A stretch of 64,000 nucleotides of DNA from Syngnathus acus (Eukaryota; Chordata; Actinopteri; Syngnathiformes; Syngnathidae). The stretch lies in NCBI RefSeq assembly GCF_901709675.1, contig NC_051091.1, positions 9,520,967 to 9,584,966 on the forward strand, in the 5' to 3' direction. Shown here piece after piece: positions 58,085 to 64,000 of this stretch. Below the pieces are notes generated by a model, which was given only the letters and a program-made list of their open reading frames with translations, had not been told where the DNA came from and did not search any database. Both the position numbers and the translations under genes were made by a program. Position 1 is the first letter of the stretch. Every line of letters starts with the position of its first letter.

Positions 58085-61000
58085 TCAGCAACATCCTGCT
58101 TTCTTCTTTGGAGGTTCTTTATGTAACGCTAGGGTTTCATCTCTTACGTCATCTTTATGGCTCAACAATCTGGCAACAACAACAGGCAGAGTGACGCACT
58201 TTCTTCATATTAAGACGTACTTAAGATAATTTACCTGGCAACTGCCTCCAAAGATTGAATCACATTGTCACCAGAGACAGCGCTGCACTCCATGAAGTCT
58301 GTGTTTAACGTCTACTCAGATATGTCAGCATTGGAGAAAACTTTGTTTCTTTCGCGAAAGCAGAAGTAGTGATAATCTTGATACATACCTTTGCAACCTT
58401 CTGAGCCTCTTCGGTTGAAACATGACGCTCGATGTGATCGCTTTTATTTCCAAGAAGTAAAACAGGAACGTTTTTCGTGGCGCTTTCCTGAAAGCAATGA
58501 GGTGAAATAAGAATTCTGATTGTCAGGGTCCATTTCAGTTTTTATGAAGTCCTCCAGATGATGCAGAAACCAATCAAGTTTTTTTTGTTAATTATTATTA
58601 TATTTTCATAAACAGTGAAGAAGACACAGAGGTTACACAGGCCATGTTAAAATCCCCAATATGTTTTTTTTTTTTCAGATTCCCAGAACTCACTTGAATG
58701 CATGTCGCCCAGTAGTGGACTGCGGTGAAGCTTTGAGAAGACGTGATGTCATACATCAGGAGAAATGCATGCGCTCTGTGGAATACCTGATGGGTGATAC
58801 TGCGAAACCTTTGAAGGCCGCAAGCACGGGAAAACGATTAGTTGCAATCTACACACTCAAAATTTGCATTTGTTTCTTTTCCAGAAAATCACGTGGTCAT
58901 CAAACCGACAAAGCGAACTAGTCACACTGGTTTATGACGACAGTGAAGGCTCAGAGGACGACTCTGAAGTCAGATGATTGCGGTTTAACAAATTCCCCGA
59001 AAAATCACGGTACATTCCTCTCGGGACAATCTATGATGACACAAATAAACCGACCTTGTTCAGAAAGTTACAAAACTAGAAATTGGTGTTGAGCAAATAG
59101 TTGACCTGGCTGCCTTGTTGGTACATTATAAAATGCTTAACCCTTCGTGCTGGAAGGAATAAAAAAATGCTAATAAAATTAAAAAAATTAAACAAATCTT
59201 ACCTTTCTTGACCCGCCGTATCCCACAGTTGGAGCACCACAGGTTTGCCATCCACGACCACCGTCCACAAGCATGTGTCAAGGCCTTCAAAACACGACAT
59301 TCTAGTTTTTCTTTTTTTTAATGACACGTGTAAGAGTGTAATAATAAAACTCACCAGCAGAGGCAGGCAAATCCGGAAAAAATTTCCCATTTTGCGCTCG
59401 TTTCATGAACGACGTCTTGCCCACGTTGCTGTTGCCGACCATGACCACGTTAAAAGGCTTCGCTTTCGAGTTGCCTGCTTCACCTGCCGACACATTGAGG
59501 GTTACCTGATGATGGACTCGGGGTGGCAGCGCTTCCTCTACTATTTTGTTTCTGCAACAAAAATAGTAGGATCACATTTTGTCAACATCAAAAATGCAAT
59601 TTATATCAACTATAGGATTCTTACCTCATCGACTTTGATGGGTCGGTATCACTTAGATTACTCTGAAAGTATATTGTGAGATTTTCAGTCATTAGAAGTA
59701 TTTGACAAATACAGAAATGAAAAAAAAATAAACGAGATACAGTAAAATGCACTGACACTTACCCTAATAAAACCTTGAAAAACTATTTCAATCATTTTTT
59801 AAAAATATGTCAAACGGATCTAACAGACATGCATTCATGTTTTCTTAATGACAATTTCCAAAATATACAAATAGGTTTTGGTCTCTCACCTGTGGTTCAT
59901 CAGACCCGTGGATGGCGTCATCCGCTTGTTCGTGTGTGATTATTTTTTCGGCTCTCTCGGCTTGTTTTTGCATCATGTTGTCTTTTTCACTTTGATTGCC
60001 GTGGGTTTGTTGTACTTTGGACTTCCGGTGAGATCCCAGTTTCCGCTTTCTCACTTTTAGCTCTGATTCGGAGAGCATATCAAGTTTGGTTGAGGTAGAC
60101 TGTTTTTCTATAACGTCACCTTGAACTGGATGATGCTCCGAACTGAGATTTTCTTCGCCTGACTGAAGAGTCTCAGCTGTGCTTGGAGGGTCGCAGACGT
60201 TTTCTTGGTTGGTTGGTCCAAGACCTGAGCTCTTAGGCTTGAATTTTTTATCTTCGCTTTGACAGAAGAGATCCTGCACAGGAGCTGTGACCCCTACCTC
60301 ATTACTCAAATCCAACTTCAGCTCCAAGTCCCTCTTTGACCTAGTTCCTAAACTTCTGCGCGTGGAGCCCATCTTTCTTTTTTGATTAGCCAAGTTCAAA
60401 CGAGGACTTTTCAAGTTTTGATCAGGAACTCCTTCACTCTCAGTGTTTATCGCTTGAATGTTTGATGGTTGGCCCATGAGCTCGTCTTGATCTTGCATTA
60501 AATTTCCATCATGTTGTGTGGCCTCGTGGGAGGACACCTGTTCTGAAAGGAGAGTCGTGACTTCATCTGTGGTTGGTATCACCTTGCTTTCTCTGGTACT
60601 CTTGTGAATCTTCTGGTCATTCTCAACCATGTCGTATTGTTGCTCTTCTTTACCTCTTTGACTTGGTAATGCTTCAGTCTGCGGTAGATCCTCCAGGACT
60701 CCTACATTTTCCAGGGATCTTGTATCATCTTCTTTGTCCATTTCTGCTTCTCGTTTTCCGCTCATATGAGACCGGCGTGTAGATCCCATCCTTCTCTTCT
60801 TAGTAGAAGACACATTTAAAAGTCCTATTACTTCTGAATGAGCCCTTATTTCTTTCAAGGCACTGTTCTCGGCTTCTAGGACATTTTCCAGTGATTCTTC
60901 CTTTGAGGACAGCTGGAAGGTTTCTTCTGATTGTTGTACACTCAAGTTTGATGTAGAGTTGATATTTGTGTCTTGAGTAGGAATACAAAATGTGTTTGGG

Positions 61001-64000
61001 ACTTCCCCTTGAGAACTGGCAATGGCATCTTTGTCTGGGTTTAGAGAAATTGAGTCATCCTCTTGAATTATTTGGCTTTTCACAGCTTTTATAGTCTCTG
61101 TGGCTTTGAATATTGGTTTTGTGTGATCTTGTGATGCTTGCATTAGTTCTTTGTTGGATTCGCGTTCCACAGAAGCTGCCATTTGCATGATTCCAGCAGG
61201 AGAGCAGATCTCTGTAACTGCAGAGTCATCAATAGAATTTAGTTGATCAACTTCTACAAGATTCACCATTTGGTTGGGCATTTTACTAATATTGTTGTCT
61301 AAATGTTGAGTACTATCATCTCCAGACATGCTGAAAAGCTCATGTTGTTCCTCAGTTTTTTCTTTTGGTAGGAAAATTGTGGCTTTAGTTGGCCCGCACT
61401 CTTCTTCACTAGGCCCTTTTTTTTCAATGTTTTCCATCTCAGTGGTTTCTATCGCAAACACTGTGTCTTTGGTTTCTGGGGGATCCTTTTCATCTCTGCC
61501 GTTTCCGGCAGCACTGTCTGTAACTTCCTTGTATGACTCAGCAGCAAAGTTCTTTACAAAAGCTCCTTTGTTCCGTCGATGAGACCCAAGTTTTCTCCTG
61601 TTTCTATTTTGGCTGAAGGAGTCTTTTTGTTGCTCTATGCTGATAGTGGTGTCCTCACTTTGTGAACTTTCCTCTGATTGCACACTTTGTGAATACAATC
61701 TGCTCTCAGGCATTCCACTTAAGATTCCATTAGTACTCTGCTCGTCATCAGTTGTCCTTTGGGCTTCCTCGTCATGTTCCTGACTTTTTGTGGGGTCTGA
61801 TTTTTCTGTGTTGACCGTTTCCTTGGTGTCATGGGCATGATTATTTTCTTTTGTCTGTTCCAAAATCTCTGTGTTTTCCTCTAACATATATTGTTCTTCT
61901 GAGTTGTCCTGTGGATTTAAAACTGAATCAAGAGCGCTTAGGTCAGACATATGCGTTTCAAAAAATTCATTGACAAGGGTTTTCAATGTTTTGTCAAAAT
62001 CGCCTCTTGGTCCATCGGTCAAGATTTCTGAGTCTTTTGTTTGTTCTGTTTCTGATGAATTAACCTCTTCAGTTAAATTTTCGTCTGGATCTTGAGCTTC
62101 ACTGACTTGAGAAAAGCCAAAGTGCTCATGTTCATCTGTGGTCGTTTCCGCTTTTGGTGAAGAAATAGTGGCTATTGCCGGACTGTCCTCGATTTCTGTG
62201 TCTTCATTAAATCTGCTTTCGGGCATGCTTATCTCCAGGGTATCTCCAAGATTTCCATTCTGTGATGAGGTTTCATTTTCCTCCCTGTCTGGATGTTGAG
62301 CTTCACAGACTTGAGAAAAGCCAAACAGCTCATGTTCATCTGAGGATGTTTCCGCTTTTGGTGAAGAAATAGTGGCTATTGCCGGACTGTCCTCGATTTC
62401 TGTGTCTTCATTAAATCTGATTTCGGGCATGCTTATCGCCAGGGTATCTCCAAGATTTCCATTCTGTGATGTGGTTTCATTTTCCTCCCTGCCTGGATGT
62501 TGAGCTTCAGAGACTTGAGAAAAGCCAAACAGCTCATGTTCATCTGAGGATGTTTCCGCTTTTGGTGAAGAAATAGTGGCTATTGCTGGACTGTCCTCGA
62601 TTTCTGTGTCTTCATTAAATCTGCTTTCGGGCATGCTTATCTCCAGGGTATCTCCAAGATTTCCATTCTGTGATGAGGTTTCATTTTCCTCCCTGTCTGG
62701 ATGTTGAGCTTCACAGACTTGAGAAAAGCCAAACAGCTCATGTTCATCTGAGGATGTTTCCGCTTTTGGTGAAGAAATAGTGGCTATTGCTGGACTGTCC
62801 TCGATTTCTGTGTCTTCATTAAATCTGATTTCGGGCATGCGTATCTCCAGGGTATCTCCAAGATTTCCATTCTGTGATGAGGTTTCATTTTCCTCCCTAT
62901 CTGGATGTTGAGCTTCACAGACTTGAGAAAAGCCAAACAGCTCATGTTCATCTGAGGATGTTTCCGCTTTTGGTGAAGAAATAGTGGCTATTGCTGGACT
63001 GTCCTCGATTTCTGTGTCTTCATTAAATCTGCTTTCGGGCATGCGTATCTCCAGGGTACCTCCAAGATTTCCATTCTGTGATGAGGTTTCATTTTCCTCC
63101 CTGCCTGGATGTTGAGCTTCAGAGACTTGAGAAAAGCCAAAGTGCTCATGTTCATCTGTGGTTGTTTCCGCTTTCGGTGAAGAAATAGTGGCTATTGCCG
63201 GACTGTCCTCGATCTCCGTGTCTTCATTAAATCTGCTTTCGGGGATGCTTATCTCCAGGGTATCTCCAAGATTTCCATTCTGTGATGAGGTTTCATTTTC
63301 CTCCCTGTCTGGATGTTGAGCTTCACAGACTTGAGAAAAGCCAAACAGCTCATGTTCATCTGAGGATGTTTCCGCTTTTGGTGAAGAAATAGTGGCTATT
63401 GCTGGACTGTCCTCGATTTCTGTGTCTTCATTAAATCTGCTTTCGGGCATTCGTATCTCCAGGGTATCTCCAAGATTTCCGTTCTGTGATGATGTTTCAT
63501 TTTCCTCCCCTGCTTTTGTTTTGACTTCATCAACTGGAAGTACCTCCTGAGGCATCTCCTCACAATTTGATAGCTGAATTAGCAGTTGGGGTTTAGTTGA
63601 GTCTGAATGTGTATTCCCTCTGTCGAGACCATGCGTTTTCTCATCTGGAAAGGTGTCTGAGCTGTCTTTCAGCTCTATCTTTGTCTTCTCCGTTGCTTCT
63701 ATTTCAAAGGTCACATCGTTTATTTTTGGCAGCTCAGCATCATCTTTAACGTTACTGTATGTTTCAGCAGCATAGACCATTTCATGGCTTCCTTTGCTCC
63801 AGCGATTCGACCCAAGTTTTTTCCTGTTCCTGGCTGGGCTGTAGGATTCTCTGTGTTTGTCTGTGCTTGGAGTGTTGTCCTGACTGTGGGTGTCGAAGAC
63901 AAAACTTGTCTCTGGTTGTGACAAGACACAGTCCATCATTGGGCTCAAGAGTCCATCCGTACACTGTTCCTGTTTAGACTTCACTTGGTCGTTGATGACT
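58085..64000 (-). CDS. rab44: Giant Rab GTPase, Rab44-like (partial, 5' end outside window)
   Basis: Large Rab with a C-terminal GTPase. Minus-strand exons: beyond 64000 to 59890, then 59662-59625, 59551-59355, 59284-59203, 58808-58694, 58487-58389, 58311-58235, 58169-58085; at least 1600 aa. The GTPase has G1 GNSNVGKTS, G3 WDTAGQERF, G4 NKSD, G5 ECSA and a C-terminal KKKAGCC for double geranylgeranylation. The 4.1-kb exon before it codes an acidic, Ser/Thr/Glu-rich, probably disordered region with seven 68-residue tandem repeats and five basic RKLGS-like motifs. Human RAB44 and CRACR2A share the layout of long N-terminal part plus Rab; the absence of coiled coil here and the sequence of the Rab domain favour Rab44. 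The exon is open to the window edge, so EF-hands, if any, lie outside. Confidence 0.72.
62084..63511 (-). repeat. Seven tandem 204-bp coding repeats in the rab44-like gene
   Basis: The unit codes 68 residues, beginning EENETSSQNGNLGDTLEI and passing through FNEDTEIEDSPAIATISS and DEHELFGFSQ. Copies are in register every 204 bases (the block GTTTCATTTTCCTCCCTG recurs at 62269, 62473, 62677, 62881, 63085 and 63289 on the plus strand). DNA identity between copies is very high, so the array is young or kept alike by conversion. Differences cluster at few sites (SESRF/PEIRF, SSDEHEL/TTDEHEH, VCEA/VSEA). Confidence 0.95.

Noticed and set aside
1-64000. CRISPR arrays, operons, rRNA or tRNA genes
   Set aside because: No spaced direct repeats of CRISPR type and no tRNA or rRNA core motifs were noticed; the window is a vertebrate chromosome with introns, so such prokaryotic features are not expected.

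Overview
The window is vertebrate nuclear DNA, almost certainly from a ray-finned (teleost) fish. It holds short introns with GT-AG borders, low-GC spacers rich in A/T runs and microsatellites, small non-autonomous DNA transposons of kinds common in fish, and proteins that read as fish orthologues of single human genes. The species cannot be named from the sequence alone. Gene models were built by hand from splice sites, reading phase and remembered human family members; for every complete gene except sfi1 the exon lengths sum to a multiple of three.

Layout: 1-5 kb, no gene seen, one transposon remnant. 5-7.4 kb, frs3 (-), FGF-receptor adaptor, with probable 5' exons up to about 9 kb. 9.6-11 kb, a degenerate minisatellite and a hAT-type MITE with a perfect 8-bp target duplication. 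11.3-17.3 kb, a tight group of nuclear genes for mitochondrial proteins: tspo (+), uqcc2 (-) head-to-head with tomm6 (+), a C1orf74-type gene (+), then sirt4 (-). 18.3-23.8 kb, sfi1 (-), centrin-binding repeat protein, probably sharing a divergent promoter region with eif4enif1 (+, 25.3-31.4 kb). 33.2-38.8 kb, patz1 (+), BTB/AT-hook/zinc-finger regulator with a long 3' UTR to about 40.66 kb. 41.5-46.3 kb, a class II sugar transporter of the slc2a11 type (-), divergent from tgfa (+, 47.3-51.0 kb). 53.0-53.9 kb, hdhd3 (-). 55.0-55.5 kb, a hAT-like insertion with 8-bp target duplication. 55.6-57.6 kb, trub2 (+). 58.1-64.0 kb, a giant Rab GTPase gene of the rab44 type (-), whose 5' part runs off the window.

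The genes do not form one pathway. Five products (TSPO, UQCC2, TOMM6, SIRT4, TRUB2) act in or on mitochondria; TGFA and FRS3 act in growth-factor signalling; EIF4ENIF1 controls mRNA translation and decay; PATZ1 is a transcription regulator; SFI1 is centrosomal.

The most unusual features are the 68-residue tandem repeat (seven copies) and five basic RKLGS-like motifs in the giant rab44 exon, a predicted phase-symmetric cassette exon plus GC-AG intron in patz1, a second GC-AG intron in eif4enif1, a duplicated exon pair in sfi1, and a Ser/Thr-rich extension between signal peptide and EGF domain in tgfa. No new system of bacterial or defence type is visible.
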